Shown piece after piece: positions 9,132 to 21,241 of a stretch of 64,000 bases of DNA; position 1 is the stretch's first letter; each line of letters begins with the position of its first letter. The position numbers were made by a program, and so were the translations under genes. The notes under the pieces were generated by a model, which saw nothing but the letters and a program-made list of their open reading frames with translations, did no database searches and was not told the origin of the DNA. Origin of the DNA: Larix kaempferi (lineage: Eukaryota > Streptophyta > Pinopsida > Pinales > Pinaceae); the NCBI GenBank assembly GCA_027924585.1, contig BSBM01000050.1:1984001-2048000 (forward strand), written 5' to 3'.

Positions 9132-12100
9132 TGTTACCAACTATTTTGTACCATAGTTGGACTTCTTGCTAGCCGCCAGTTTTATGAACATGTCAAGTAT
9201 TCAACATAAGTGTTCAGAAGTTCAAAGACTTTTTCAGGGCCAATTTTGGCCCCTTTTGTAATAATTGCATGTCCAAACCCCCATGGGGGAATTGTAATAA
9301 GTTGGTCTAAGCATGGTAATTTTGTAAAAGGCTTGGCCTACCTTAGGTTTGGCTATCAAGGGGATATTTTAGAGTGTTTTTTCCTTAGGAATTATGCGTT
9401 GCGCTTCAGTGGCGTATAATTCCTAAGTTTTTCACTCACACCTCCAAAGTTGGAGTATTTTCCATGGTGGTCGAACCTTGGGAGGTTATTAAACCCTAAG
9501 TGTCTGTATTTTTACATGCTAGCCATCAATAATAAGTCATATGGACATGCACTAGGTCCCCTAGGAGTTTGAGTCGATTCCGATAAAAATATATTTTTCC
9601 GTAAAATTAGACCATTTTTAATGGTTTAATTGAAAATTTTCAATGTGTAATAAAAACATGGTCTAGAGGTGGAATTTGGCGTGGGGATGCTTGTTTTCAC
9701 GCTCAGAGCGTCCTCTTTAACCTAGGAAAAGTTGCTTCTTCCATCAACAAAAATTCATTCTTCAAACTTGGTTACTCTAAGCTTATCTCTTCTAGCTTCC
9801 ACCTTTGCTCCTTGAAACCTCTTTGCCTTGATATCCACCCATCTTCTTGCTCTCGTTTTTGCCATCTTAGAAGCCCTCTCTTGCTTTCGTTTTGCCCCTC
9901 CTCTTCCATTCATCCCCCATCATCTTTCCTCCCTCCAATCCTTTCATTTTTCCCTCATTCGCTTCTCTCGTCCTCATTCCAAAAAGTGCCCTAAAATCAC
10001 ACAAAACACATAAAACAAGTGGATCTTCAAAGGTTTGATTAGTAGTTACTAGTTTCAAATTTCTTTAAGGAGTTACATTGTTAGATCTTAGTTTAGTTCC
10101 TTTTGATAGTTGTAATTTTTGTTAGATCTCATTTAGGGCTTGCATTTAGTCCATCTTCTCAAACGTTTTGCATCTCATTAATAATTTCATACATTTAAAA
10201 AGTCAATAGTTAGTCTTTCTAGATCTCTTTTTGCATTAGTAGAGCTTGCAATTGTTAAATTTCTCTCTCATACAAAAGATAGTAGATTTTTCACATAAAA
10301 TATTTCGAAATTTTTTATGATTTAGATCTCATTCCTAGCACATTCTAGGCATTTGTTGTTCGTTGGTCTGTTTTACCATATTAGCATTTTCAAATTTAAA
10401 TCTCATGCTTTTCATGTTTTAGGCTTTAGTTTTCAAGTTTAGACTTAGTAATTTTCAAATTCATTTGATTTTTTGACAAATAATGGGTGCCTTGTTGAGT
10501 TGTTTTGAGCTTGTGTAGGTGGTTTGAGAGAGAGATACTTGGTAGATCTTGAAGCAAAGAATCAAAGCAAAACCAAGTGAATGCCACAAAGAATGATTGA
10601 ATACATAAACTCTTATTATCCTTTGTAAAAGCTCTTCAAGAGTTCATTCTAAGTTTAAAGTCCTTTCTCTCAAAAACGTCCTTCAAGGTTTTAAAAACCC
10701 AAGGCATTTGTAATCTCATAATAAAAGTTCAAGTGGAAGAGTCCTCCACTTTTTTGGGTTTCTTCCCCATTTGGGGAAGAGTGTTGTGTCTTGTTAGCTT
10801 AGATCTTTCATTTCACTGTTTAGATTAGTCTTTTTATTTCTCATTATTTCTCTTCCAAGTTTTGACTGGAGGTAGTATCCTTGGGATTTCATCCCAAGGG
10901 CAGGACCACATAATTTTGTGGTTACTCCTCTCTCCCCGTTAGTTGCCTTGGTCGAAATTTCAGCTAGCTGGAAAGTTCTCAAGTGCTAGCGATTCTAGTG
11001 GTCAACCTTGTTCGGAGGAAGACCCCACCTTAGAGTAAATTTGTTTGGTAGAATACTAAGTCATTTTTAAATTTCATTTTGCAAGTAGCATGTTAATCAT
11101 CTTTTATATCTGTTGAGCTATCACATGGTTTGATTTCACAATTGCTTTTACTTGCAATAAAATAAACAAAGCCTCTTGAACTTGGCCAAATCCAAGTTAA
11201 GAGCACTCTCTGTCGGAGAGAATTTTTAGACTTGCATTTTCCCCTTGCATTAGGCATATTAGATTAGAAAAGTCTCTTGAACTTTGTGTTATCAACTGAT
11301 TTGTACAAATAGTTGAAACCTTATTGAGCCGCCAGTGTTGGAACACATCAGTGTTCACTTCCAGAGTATCTGGGTTTCATTGTATTTGGGTCTAGCCAGT
11401 TTTGTTTTTGAGTCGACATGACCATGGCCCCATGGGGGTTTGTATCAAAGTGTGCTAGTAGGGTCTGAGTGGCTCGGTTCCCCATGACTGGATTAAACAA
11501 CTAAGGTATTCCAGGGAGTTTTTTCACCGTCAGATTATACTTTGCTTCAGGCGAGATATAATCTCTTGGTTTTTCTCCCGCTTCCTCCAAAGCTGGAATG
11601 CCCGATTTTGGAAATTTGTCCATGGGGGGTTATTAGAGCCCAACTATAATGTATAAACCTACTAGACACTATTAGAATAGGTTTTGGTCATGTCCTAGGT
11701 CTTTAGGACCCCCAGAAAAAATTTCGAAATTTTTTTACCGGACGTGTCGAAATTGGGGTTTTTAATTTTTTAATTATTTTTAAATTTTAATTAAATTTCT
11801 CTATAGTTTAAATAGAGAAATTTGGGTCTGTAATTATGTCAGTCATCCGGGGTCCGAACTTAGTGTTTGATGGCTCGTTTCATAAGCCAAAAATCACACA
11901 TGACCCATGGAGCAGCTAAACCCAACTTTCGGATGTCAATTCAGCCCCGTAATTAATATTTTCTCTGAAAAGTCATTTACAGAGAAATTATTAATTAAAA
12001 TAATAAAATTAATTATTTTGGAGATAATCCAAATCTCTCCAAAATTAATCAATTTGATTAAAATAAAGGGCTAAATGACATGGCAATGAGCATTTAGGAA

Positions 12101-12871
12101 GATTCCAATCAACTCCAAGCCCATCCAGTCAACTATCCAGTCACCAAGTCATTATCCTCTCAAGTAAATTCGCCCTCCTTATGACAAAACGATTTTATGT
12201 GTTGGCATTTGATGATTTGGTTGATGGTTTTGCATTCAATGTAGAGTGGGCGCCCTCATGACTCACCTTATCCTAAGGCTTGGCTCCCTTCATTGATTTG
12301 AGTTATCACCTACCTTAACTACCACATGTCTCCACCACACTAATTCGAGTTACCCTCAAACCCTCACGTTATCTCTATTGACTCGTGTATCCTTGTTGGA
12401 GTTTATGGATTGGTTGATTTGCAATCACAAGTAAGCTTGGCTCATTTCATGGATTCAAGTTACACCTACCCATTGCCATGTGTCCCCCTCACAAACTACT
12501 CGCATATCCTATTTCCTCACGCCATTCTCCATTAGATTCACGCCATTTCCTTGATTGAACTCGTTATTGGTTGGTTGTTTTGTTGATTGCTTTAGCTCCC
12601 ACTCAAAACTCGAGTTGATACCTACCTCGTCCACTTGGCATCCATCAAACTAGCTTACACTCCACATGGCTCACGCCTTTTCCACCTTAGCTCACGTCAA
12701 TCCTCATTTGAAGCTCGCATTCCCTTGTTGTAGTTCGTTTATTGGATGCTACTCCCACCTCCACCTACCACAAACTTGACTTTAGCCTTGTCTACCTCTC
12801 CAAGCCTTGGATTGATTGAATTCGACCTATGCTCATGGCTAATTCGACCTAGGGTTTAGCTTATTTGTTTT

Positions 12872-12974
12872 AGTATAAAGAGAGGCCCATTAGGGGCTAT
12901 TATCTCATGGAATTTTGATGTAAAGTTACTCTGTCATTTTGTCATTGCAAAGCCATTGGCTTAAGGAAATAAAG
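12872..12974 (+). promoter_or_regulatory. LTR promoter core and polyadenylation signal
   Basis: AGTATAAAGAGAGGCCC is a TATA box. Equivalent boxes occur at 62219 (GTATAAAGAG), 50266 (TTATATAAGAG) and, in family B, 52211 (CTATATAAGC). About 85 bp downstream is AAATAAAG, a possible poly(A) signal. A second conserved AATAAA lies about 1.6 kb further on, just before the hairpin block, so the true extent of the R region is uncertain. Confidence 0.55.
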
Positions 12975-13489
12975 CGACTTTGGAGGTCTATGTGTTGTCA
13001 AATGCTTTTCATGGAAATGTCTTCATAATCTCAAGGTGAATTTGTTCTTGTTTTTTGCTTATAATCTCATGTTTTGATCCATAATTTGCTTAGAAGGCTT
13101 TTTTAAGCCCATAGGATGGGCATTTGAATACAATTTGTCCATTTATGTTTGGTTTAAGTGTGATTTAGAAGGAGTAGACTGTAGTTGGAAATACTTATAC
13201 TATTCTAATCTCACTTTTATTATGCATACTATTATGATCAAGATGTGTTTATGAGTGATCACTTGTGCAGATCCAACAGGTTTTGAAGAGAGATTTGAGC
13301 TAGGTTGCATCTTTCATCTCTTCAAAGGGCCTACATTTTCTAATCATTTGTGCATGCTTCAGGATCCTTCTAGAGCAAATCTCAAGCATTAAGGGATTTG
13401 GCAAGAGGCTTCAAATCTAAGGTTCCATCTCTTAAGTATTTTTAAAAAAAAGATCAATTTGGTTACTTTGTTACCCTAGGCTTCCCATT

Positions 13490-13770
13490 CTTCAAGCCAT
13501 CTCGTTTTCTCATTGAAACCCCTTTGATTGCTTGCTAAGCCCATTCCTTCTAGCCCTCGTCCCCTCTCCTCATTGGTTTCTTCCCCCATTCGTTTTTGTC
13601 CTCTTTTTGCCCTATTCCTTAACCTTACAACCTTCCTCTCGTCCTCTCTCTCCTACCCACTCCTTTACTCTCGTCCTACCTCACTTAGATCCCTCCTTCC
13701 TTGTCACTATCTCCCATACCCTTCTCCCCTTCTATTCTTGTCATCCTTCTAGCTTTCATCCACCCTTCAA
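13490..13770 (+). other. Conserved polypyrimidine tract in family-A leader
   Basis: The strand is strongly C+T-rich here, in blocks such as CTCGTCC and CCTCTTTTTGCCC. Equivalent tracts lie at 9790-9990, 50860-51055 and 62830-63170 in the other A copies. They differ greatly in base order, but pyrimidine richness and position (after the promoter, before the stem-loops) are kept. Confidence 0.6.
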
Positions 13771-14596
13771 AAACCTATAAACACATAACAAAAAACACAA
13801 AGGTTTGTTAGTAATACATTGTAGCTTTTATATAGTTAGGATAGTTTATTGAGTAGTTAGTTTTGTTTAGATTTTGATAGCTAGTTGCATTGTTTTTCAA
13901 AGTAGTCATTATAGATCTCATCCCTTTGTTGTTATCTAGTTAGTTGCATTATTTTGTTGGCTGCCATATAGACTAGGAGTTGACTGTCCTAAACATTGGC
14001 TGCTATCTAAACCATCATAAACTTGTATCAGCTGCCTTTTAACCTTTTCAAGTTGACTGTCCTAAAATTGAAATATTCATTGGCTGCCATTCAAAATAAT
14101 GTGTTGACTGTCACGTCCTAAACATCCATTGGCTGCTATATAAAACAGTGTGTTGACTGTCATGAAGTAAAGGTTTATTGGCTGCCCTTTCAATTTTTGT
14201 TTATTCAACTTGCAAGTATTTTAAAAGCTCAAGGTCCTAAGAGGTTTGTCATTTTTGCTTAAGCTTGCATCTCATTAGTTTTGATTGATTGATAGGATCT
14301 AGTTTAAAGTTTCAAATTTGTTTTGATTATCTAACGTCTAATGGGTATTGGAGTTATGTGTTTTTGATAGAGCTCTCCAAAGTAGAAGTCAAGACTTCTA
14401 ATCCAAGAAGCTATCAAGATAAGAAGACAAAAAACAAAACAAAGGAGATTGGTATTATCTTTTTTGTAATAGATCTTAGGAGTTTATTTCAAGGTTCTTA
14501 TACGTCATTCATTTCAAAGTCTCTACAAGGGTTTCATCCCCTAGGGCAATTGTACGTCCATAATAAAGTTGCAAGTGGGGTTTTTAAGCCCCCACA

Positions 14597-16228
14597 TTCA
14601 CTTCCCCATTTGGGGAAGCCTTGGGTCTCTTGAGTGGTTTGACTTTTTGCGTTAGATCCATTATATGCTCTTAGATTAGTTTTATTTCAATAAGTCATCT
14701 TGCTATATTTTTCCATATTTTCTTACCCCCATGCTCTCCCGAGTAGGGTCATTGACCTGAAAGAGATTCTTGGGTAGTTTAGTTTTATTTTTGCAATTAT
14801 CTTGTTTCTCTTCCAAAGCCTTCAGCCGGAAGTTGTATCCTTGAGATTTCGTCTCAAGGGCAGGACCACATAATTTGTGGTTACTCTTCCATCCCCGTCG
14901 GTTTCCTTGGCAGAGCTTTCAGCTAGCTGGAAGTTCTCAAGTGCAGGCGGTTCTAGTGGTTGATCCTGTTTCGGGGATCAATCCCACCTAGTAGATTAAA
15001 GTTGTGTGGTAGAACACTAGATTTATTTATCTTGCAAGCATCGATTGTTAGCAGTAATTCATATCTTGTGGTCAATATTATTGCTTAAAATTTGTTTCAA
15101 GTTAAGATATACTGCTACTACTTTCTTTCTACTTCATAAAATAAACCAAAGTCTCTTGAACTTGGCCAAATCCAAGTCAAGAGCACCCTCTATCGGAGGG
15201 CATTTTAGTTTCTTGCATTTCCCTGCATTAGGCATTGTTAATCTAGCAAGTCTCTTGAACTGTGGTCATAAGACCGAGTCAAGAGCGCTCTTTGTCGGAG
15301 AGTTGAACAGGGCTTTCTAATAATAAAATTTTTCCACTCACACACCCTTTAATTAATTTATCTTGGTTTCTGTCCTACACCCGTATGCTCTGCCAACCTG
15401 AAAAGGTTGGGCTAGTACTCAGAAAGGTGGAAGACTTGTTAATTTACAAGTGAAAATATAATTAAAACTTTCACCCCATAACCAACGAACCAGTGTTGAC
15501 ATAAAGTATTTTAATCAGCTCTCAGGGGAGGCGCCGGACCGCCCAATCTGCGACACGGTGGCTGGTTAGCATTGCGCGCCTTGCCGTGATTCCAGACAGG
15601 CCCCGACAGGTCTCTTAAAGGGGCTGCTTAAAACTACTTTCCGGACACTCTTTGAATACCCTTGGTTTTAGCCCTAATAATCAAGACAATTAAAACTTTG
15701 AATTTACCAAGATAAGCTGCATAACGTTCTCACAAACTTTCAATTCAAGCACTTGTATCAAGTTTTCACAATTCACATTTAATTCTTGACTCCATAAGGC
15801 ACTGGTCCTTTGTCTCATATTTTGCTTGTTTAAATATCTACATTGGAGTTATCTGTTATATTTCGTGAAAAGTGATTGACTTATTGCCCAAGTGTATCTT
15901 TCATCTTGTGTTTGCAATGTGGATTGCGTTATCTTGTCTTATATTTAATCTTTATAATTTTCTCTCATTTAAAAAAAACTCCTAAATAACACCCATCCGC
16001 ATCACTACATCAAAAACACTTAAATACACAAAGAGCCTTAGTGAAACTCTCTTTTAGGGACTACCCCCCTTGGCTTCGTTAGGAGTTTGCCTAAACGGAG
16101 GAGCTGGGATTCAGGTGACAGTACCTGGCTCATTGCTTGCCCCCAAGGCCACACCTCTCGCCACTTTCTAGTGAGAGAGACAGCTTTCAAAAGGTTTCTG
16201 CTGCTGGTGTGCATATTGGCGGACAACA
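14597..16228 (+). other. Structured leader block of family-A LTR (reference copy)
   Basis: Inverted repeats follow one another: CTTCCCC/GGGGAAG (14601-14618), CCTTGAGA/TCTCAAGG (14839-14859), CCACA/TGTGG just after it, CTCTTGA-CTTGG/CCAAGTCAAGAG (15153-15183), a GGTC/GACC-tipped relative near 15250, the CCAACC/GGTTGG hairpin near 15393, and short GC-rich pairs to the LTR end. The same order is found at 895-2330 and, more diverged, at 53534-54450. Compensatory base changes between copies favour an RNA structure. Function unknown. Confidence 0.6.
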
Positions 16229-17488
16229 CTTTGGTCTTAAGACTAAGTCAAGAGCGCTCTCTATCGGAGAGTTGAATGGTGCTCTTAATTAATAAAATAC
16301 TTCAACTTACATTTCCCCTTAATTAATTTATTTTGGTTTTTTGTCCAACACCAGTATGCTCTGCCAATCTGAAAAGGTTGGGCTAGTACTCAGAAAGGTG
16401 AAGGATCTGCTAAGTTTACAAGTGATAACCTAATTAAAATTTTACTCCAAATCCAAAACCAGCGTCAAATCACTGAGGTTGCTTCTTGAAACAGGTGGTG
16501 CCGGGAATCCATTGTCAGACTCGAGGGTGGTCAAGCCATTGTACACTTATCCTCTGAATCTGGGTGCTCCTGACCTATCATCTAAGAGGTTGCCAGTATT
16601 TTTCCTGGTTAGGTTTACTCTTTTGATATCCTTGTTCTTAGCTTAATAATCAAGACCATTAAAATATTCAATTTACAAAGATAATTTGCATAACGATCTC
16701 ACGAACAACACTTTTTCAAGACGCACACATTCAACATCACAATGTTTACTTTTCTTTGACTCCATAAGGCACTGGTATTTACAAGTTATATCTTGATTAG
16801 GACCATTTGTCCTTGTGTTAATTTTCATATTGTGAATGCTTTATTTGGTCATAAGTCTTGAATCGTACTGCCATCTTGTTATCATATCTCGCAACGTGGA
16901 TTGCTTATTATCTGTTGTTCATCTTTACATATTTTTGGTCTCATCACAAGAAAACTCCTAAACAACACCCATCCGTATCACTTCATCAAAAACATTATAA
17001 AACATAAGAGCCTTAGTGAAACTCTTTGTAGGGACTACCCCCCTTGGCTTCGTTAGGAGTTAGCCTAAATGGAGGAGCTGGGATTCAGGTGACAGTACCT
17101 GGCTCATTGCTTGCCCCCAAGGCCACACCTCTCCCCACTTTCCAGTGAGGGAGACAGTTTTCGAAAGATTTCTGCTGCTGGTGTGCAATCTGGCGGACAA
17201 CAGGATGTATCTTAATTAATTTGGTGAATAGACTTGGTTTAATTTGCATCAACTAAAAAACTCCTAAAAACAACACTCTTTCCAATCACTCAACATTAAC
17301 TTAAAGAGACTTAGTAACCTCTTTTTTAATAGGTTCTACCCCCCTTGGCTTTGTTAGGAGTTTGCCTAAACGGAGGAGTTAGGATTAGGTGACAACATCT
17401 GACTTGAGACTTGCCCCCAAGGCCACACCGAGCAACTTCAAAAGATTTCTATTGTGCTTCCCCCCAGGTGTGCATTACAGTGACAACA

Positions 17489-18915
17489 GGTTCTTCACTT
17501 TTACTATTTCTTTCTTTCTTGGTAATTAAGAAGCGCTGATTTCTTTTCCTTATCAGTCTTTTTACTTGTAGGCTGGACACTAATGGGACATGTAAATCAT
17601 CCTTGTCTTCATAATTTTTTTTTTCTTTCACTTTGGAATTGTAGTATGTGGTTTATGGGTTGGATTAATATGTCATATTCATATATGGATTTATTTTCTA
17701 ATATCACGCCATGTCTTCCTAATTTCATTATATCAAATTAAAGGTCGTCTTTGTATTTTTACATGTTTGTGGGGATGTGTGCTGCATATCTATCTTTAAG
17801 TGTTGGATTTATTTTCTGACCACTAATGTTACCTCATAGGGATACGGTGCTTTTGTGGTTTGAATATTGGCTTTTCTTTGCAAAGTCTTCTTATATGAAG
17901 TTGTGGGTGCATCTTGAATATATGAGGAGTTGTGCTTCATAGTTGTTGACTTTCCCTTGTATGAAAAATATTTCTCATGTTTCAAATCTTTCAATAGCTT
18001 TGTTGTTTATGATGCATAAAGTATTATTTTCACATTTTTTCATGTATACTGTCTTTACTGTTTTTAGTTTAGTTTTATCTTGTTTTCTTTATTGTTGACT
18101 TTTCTTTTTTTGTCCCCCATTTTTAAGATATTTGTGGTTAAAGTGAGGGCTTCTGTCGTGTCTGCATACTAATTTCTTTCCTTGGGAATGCCTATTCCTG
18201 AATGAAGAGTTTCTGTTAAAGGGTGGGTTTGCTTTATTGATTTTATTTTCAAGTTTTCTTTCTTTATAGAATGCTTGATAGTTTGAGTCTTTTGATCCTT
18301 CTAGTTTATGTGCAAGGCTAGTATTTTGCCTAAGGTTTTTGGTTCAACTGGCTCCTAATTTTCAACCATGAAACCATAAGTGGTCAGTTGTCTTATTTCT
18401 TCTTTAATACTACTTTGTATATTTGCATGTAATGTTGCAAATATTTCTGATTTCTCCCCACATTTCTAATATTTTCAGAGTTTTTCAGGTTTCTGTTTTT
18501 ATTGATATTTTCCAAGTTTTTCAGTACGCTTACCGATATGTTTCAATATTATTTTATATATTCTCCGATATATCCATTAAGTTTAGTTCCATACCCTTTG
18601 CAATATATTCCCCAAAACAATATTTGCAACATTAGGTCTCACATTTCCTTTTTGAGTTTTGTGCTCTTATTTTTTTTTTCTATGGAAATTATGAAAGGAG
18701 GCCTGTCATTACAACAGTTCTTTCCCAATTTAGTGTTTCTTAATGGTTTCTAGGGCCTTTAGTCCTTTATGAAAAGATAAAAGGGCAAGAATTCTTTCCT
18801 AGGACAATGACAATGTTGAAGCAATTACAGAAAGTACTGATGCATGCTATTCATTATGTGTTTCATATTTCACAATTATTTTGATTGCTTACGCCTTTGA
18901 TGGAATAACTTGCAG
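17489..18915. other. Non-coding, AT-rich host sequence (probable intron)
   Basis: This T-rich single-copy-looking DNA lies between the family-B nest and the first recognised Ca2+-ATPase exon. It has no recognisable repeat or protein similarity. It ends in a splice acceptor, TTGCAG at 18910-18915. It is best read as intron of the ATPase gene, whose initiating exon was not found upstream. Confidence 0.5.
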
Positions 18916-19026
18916 AAAGCAACATTGGCTCTAAATGCTACCCACAGATTCCGATACACATTAAACCTGGAGAGAACAGGAGAGGCAAGAAACTTTCCAT
19001 CAAAAAAGGTCAGGGCAGGCACTGAA
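18916..19026 (+). CDS. P2B Ca2+-ATPase exon a (calmodulin-binding N terminus)
   Basis: The 37 codons start after a TTGCAG acceptor in phase 0. They encode KATLALNATHRFRYTLNLE, which matches the N-terminal calmodulin-binding motif of plant autoinhibited Ca2+-ATPases (family pattern AALVLNASRRFRYTLDL). The following KKVRAGTE aligns with the KIRAHAQ stretch of the same family. These pumps export Ca2+ from the cytosol, and this region is the regulatory tail that binds the pump until calmodulin displaces it. The preferred donor is GAA|GTAATA at 19027. In-phase alternatives are AAG|GTCAGG (19009) and TTT|GTTCAT (19054). The first exon with the start codon is not visible. Confidence 0.75.
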
Positions 19027-19090
19027 GTAATAGGGGCAGAAACTATCCTTTTTGTTCATATGAAAGTCACTGCAATCTATTATTTTCTGA

Positions 19091-19420
19091 AGAAGCACTT
19101 CGTTATTTCTTGATCTGAAATACTAAGGAATGACATTGTTGTACATTGATCTGTATTGTCTTTTCAAAACATTAATGATCAGACTTCAGGGAAGCTGTCA
19201 AGAAGCACTTCATTATTTCTTGATCTGAAATACTAAGGAATGACATTGATGTACATTGATCTGTATAGTCTTTTCAAAACATTAATGATCAGACTTCAGG
19301 GAAGCTGTCAAGAAGCACTTCGTTATTTCTTGATCTGAAATACTAAGGAATGACATTGTTGTACATTGATCTGTATAGTCTTTTCAAAACATTAATGATC
19401 AGACTTCAGGGAAGCTGTCA
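19091..19420 (+). repeat. 110-bp direct tandem repeat, three copies
   Basis: Three nearly identical units start at 19091, 19201 and 19311, each beginning AGAAGCACTTC and ending GGGAAGCTGTCA or the like. They differ at only a few bases (CGTT/CATT; GTTG/GATG; GTATTG/GTATAG), so the amplification is recent. The array lies in the intron 65 bp after exon a. It has no coding potential and does not match the LTR families here. Confidence 0.95.
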
Positions 19421-20687
19421 AGGTCAGTCATGTAACAAAATGTAGTATTAGAACAAATGTGGCATGGTAAGACTACCCTCATCCTTGTAATAACTGACAC
19501 TTCTTTCTATTCTAACCCCGAGAGGATAGCTAACATAGCCTCTGCAAATCAAATCATTCATGATATACAGCACCATATCCGAGTTCTTCCTATATTTGCA
19601 GTTGTTTTAATGATGATTTATATTTCTATAAATTTAGAAGACTGCTATTAACTCCAATTTGAACTGAGAGGCAGCATAAGAGACTTCCGTTACTTAACAG
19701 AGGCCAACACTTTCTTACTTTAACTGAAGCTCCAATGGCACTTCCTATATTCAGAATTATATTAGTTGATTTTCGAAACCAGCACCATAGCAGTTGACCA
19801 AAAGTTTATTTGTGAAATCCATAATTGTAAATTGACTGTTATGAATTTTCATTAATGTTTGTACTCCATGAGCTGTTTTTTGTTGCATTTTTTCTTGAGA
19901 AAAACCTGTTGCTTGCAACTCTTCTGAAATATGATACTTGGACGAAGTTAAATAGAGTCTAAACATTTTGTCCTCGTCCTAGTTGACTTATGGAAAACTC
20001 TTACTGGCTTTGGCAATTTATTTGCTCTCTTTTGAGAAACGCATATGGCCCATAACTCTCATGTTCTGATTAACCTTTTAGGTTGCAATTCTTCTGTCTT
20101 ATTCAATTTTTTTAGAGAGAATACCGAGTCTACTTATCTATGTTGGATTTAGTTTGCCAGCTGTAATAATCTGGAACCTGTGAATTTTTCCAACCCTTTT
20201 CTGCCAATTTTTCTATCTATATGTATTTACTTTGTCACTTAGGAGTTGTCTTGGCACTCCAGGTCCCACATCGCTATTGTGGCTTGTTGTAGCCTCTAGC
20301 TCTATTGACCTATTTTGGTTACTCATGGACATTGCCAAAATCATCTTAATCATCTTATCTATTGTTTTATCTTTACAAGTGTAACTCGTTAACTCTTGAT
20401 GTTTGTGTAGATAGAGGATTATTTCTTTGGACATCTTAAAGAGAAGTTCATCTGTGCCTTGAATAACCTTGAGTTTCTCTCCCCTGGATCTTTTATATAA
20501 TTATATGAAAAATGATTCTCATGTGTGCCAACTATGATCAATACCATCAGATTTACTAACTTCTAGCTACCAAATCAAGCCAAATTGTAAGGATTCAATA
20601 TGGCATTCTGGAGATTCATATCGGCTAATTAGTATCATAGATTTATCTTTCTTCATTCTCAGGGTATTTATTTTCCATGTCATCCAG
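19421..20687. other. Remainder of intron between exons a and b
   Basis: This is AT-rich sequence without recognisable repeats or coding potential. It ends in an acceptor, CATCCAG at 20681-20687. The full intron is 1661 bp (19027-20687), including the 110-bp array. Confidence 0.6.
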
Positions 20688-20730
20688 GCTGTCAAACATT
20701 ATCAAGAAGGGGGCACTGGGGAAATAAATG
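20688..20730 (+). CDS. P2B Ca2+-ATPase exon b (43 bp)
   Basis: This short exon lies between CATCCAG and the strong donor GTATGT at 20731. It encodes AVKHYQEGGTGEIN plus the first base of the next codon. It corresponds to the short FKEAG-like segment that follows the calmodulin-binding region in ACA-type pumps. Its entry phase (0) matches exon a, and its exit phase (1) matches exon c, whose first two bases AA complete a Glu codon. Low sequence complexity and small size keep confidence moderate, but phase agreement on both sides supports it. Confidence 0.6.
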
Positions 20731-21241
20731 GTATGTGCTACATTCTCTTCCAATTTCAAATATTGTTGACATTCTTCATAATTTTGTTGGTCTTATGGAT
20801 GGCGATTCTACATATTTACAGTTTTCTTTATTTTAATGCATATAAAAAATGCAATTTCTTCTGTGAGTGGTGAATTGTAATTTATTTAATTAAAATAAAA
20901 TAAATACTTTCAAGTAGTCAAAAGTGAAAGGATAGTTTGCTGACTTCTGAGTGCAAAATTAGTTTGGCACTCTTAAATTTTCACGACAATTAATCTTTTT
21001 TGCTTATTTTCTTGAAATTAATATGGAGTCATGGATGGTCTGTTCCGAATGAAGTTAAATCATGTATTTAAAAAAAATTATGATTTAATATTTTTTTCTC
21101 TATACTTAATTCCAGGTATTTCCATTCAGTTGTGCTTGTTTGAGATGGTATTGAAGAAATGCCTTCATATTTTAATCAAACTTGTACCTTTATTTCTTGT
21201 GTTGGACAGAACTTTCACAATTTCTCACTTTCAATGTGTAG

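Larger units (their letters stand above)
11287..16228 (+). mobile_element. Complete family-A solo LTR (4.9 kb)
   Basis: This is the best-preserved family-A LTR: start TGTTATCAAC, end GGCGGACAACA, with perfect duplications CTTTG at 11282-11286 and 16229-16233. It inserted into the loop side of a hairpin in an older A copy. Going 5' to 3' it shows an AT-rich upstream part, TATA box AGTATAAAGA (12872-12881), an AAATAAAG signal (12967-12974), a pyrimidine-rich tract (13490-13770), AATAAAG near 14561, then the stem-loop block (14601-15310) and the conserved end beginning GGGACTACCCCCCTTGG. Such 5-kb LTRs are known in Ogre-type gypsy elements. No PBS or coding region follows, so it is a solo LTR. 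Confidence 0.85.
9740..17202 (+). mobile_element. Family-A LTR, 5'-truncated, itself split by another A LTR
   Basis: This LTR remnant starts at a junction near 9740, in sequence equivalent to 13440 of the inner copy. It runs to 11286, is interrupted by 11287-16228, resumes at 16229 and ends GGCGGACAACA at 17202. It carries the pyrimidine tract (9790-9990), the TCTTCCCC/GGGGAAGA hairpin (10761-10780), the 8-bp CCTTGGGA stem (10879-10899) and the CTCTTGA hairpin (11174-11204). Its own 5' end is missing, so no target duplication can be paired with the GGATG that follows it. Confidence 0.7.
9132..17488 (+). mobile_element. Family-B LTR (outermost of a three-level nest)
   Basis: The outer LTR starts TGTTACCAACTATTTTG at 9132 and ends GTGACAACA at 17488, flanked by GGTTT (9127-9131) and GGTTC (17489-17493). 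Its first ~600 bp match the B copy at 48570-49150 (for example the CCTCCAAAGTTGGAGTATTTTCC region near 9450), and its last ~285 bp (17203-17488) match 54200-54462, including the CTTGAGACTTGCC and CACACCGAGCAAC landmarks. The middle is replaced by family-A sequence. The interior of B and the start of the middle A copy appear to have been lost together near 9740. The two ends and their near-identical flanks support a single insertion. Confidence 0.7.

Noticed and set aside
9812-10058. Open frames rich in Ser/Pro/Leu or Arg/Lys/Glu, also at 13528-13780 and 62711-63125
   Set aside because: They are by-products of the polypyrimidine tract in the LTR leader; composition-driven and not conserved in sequence between copies.
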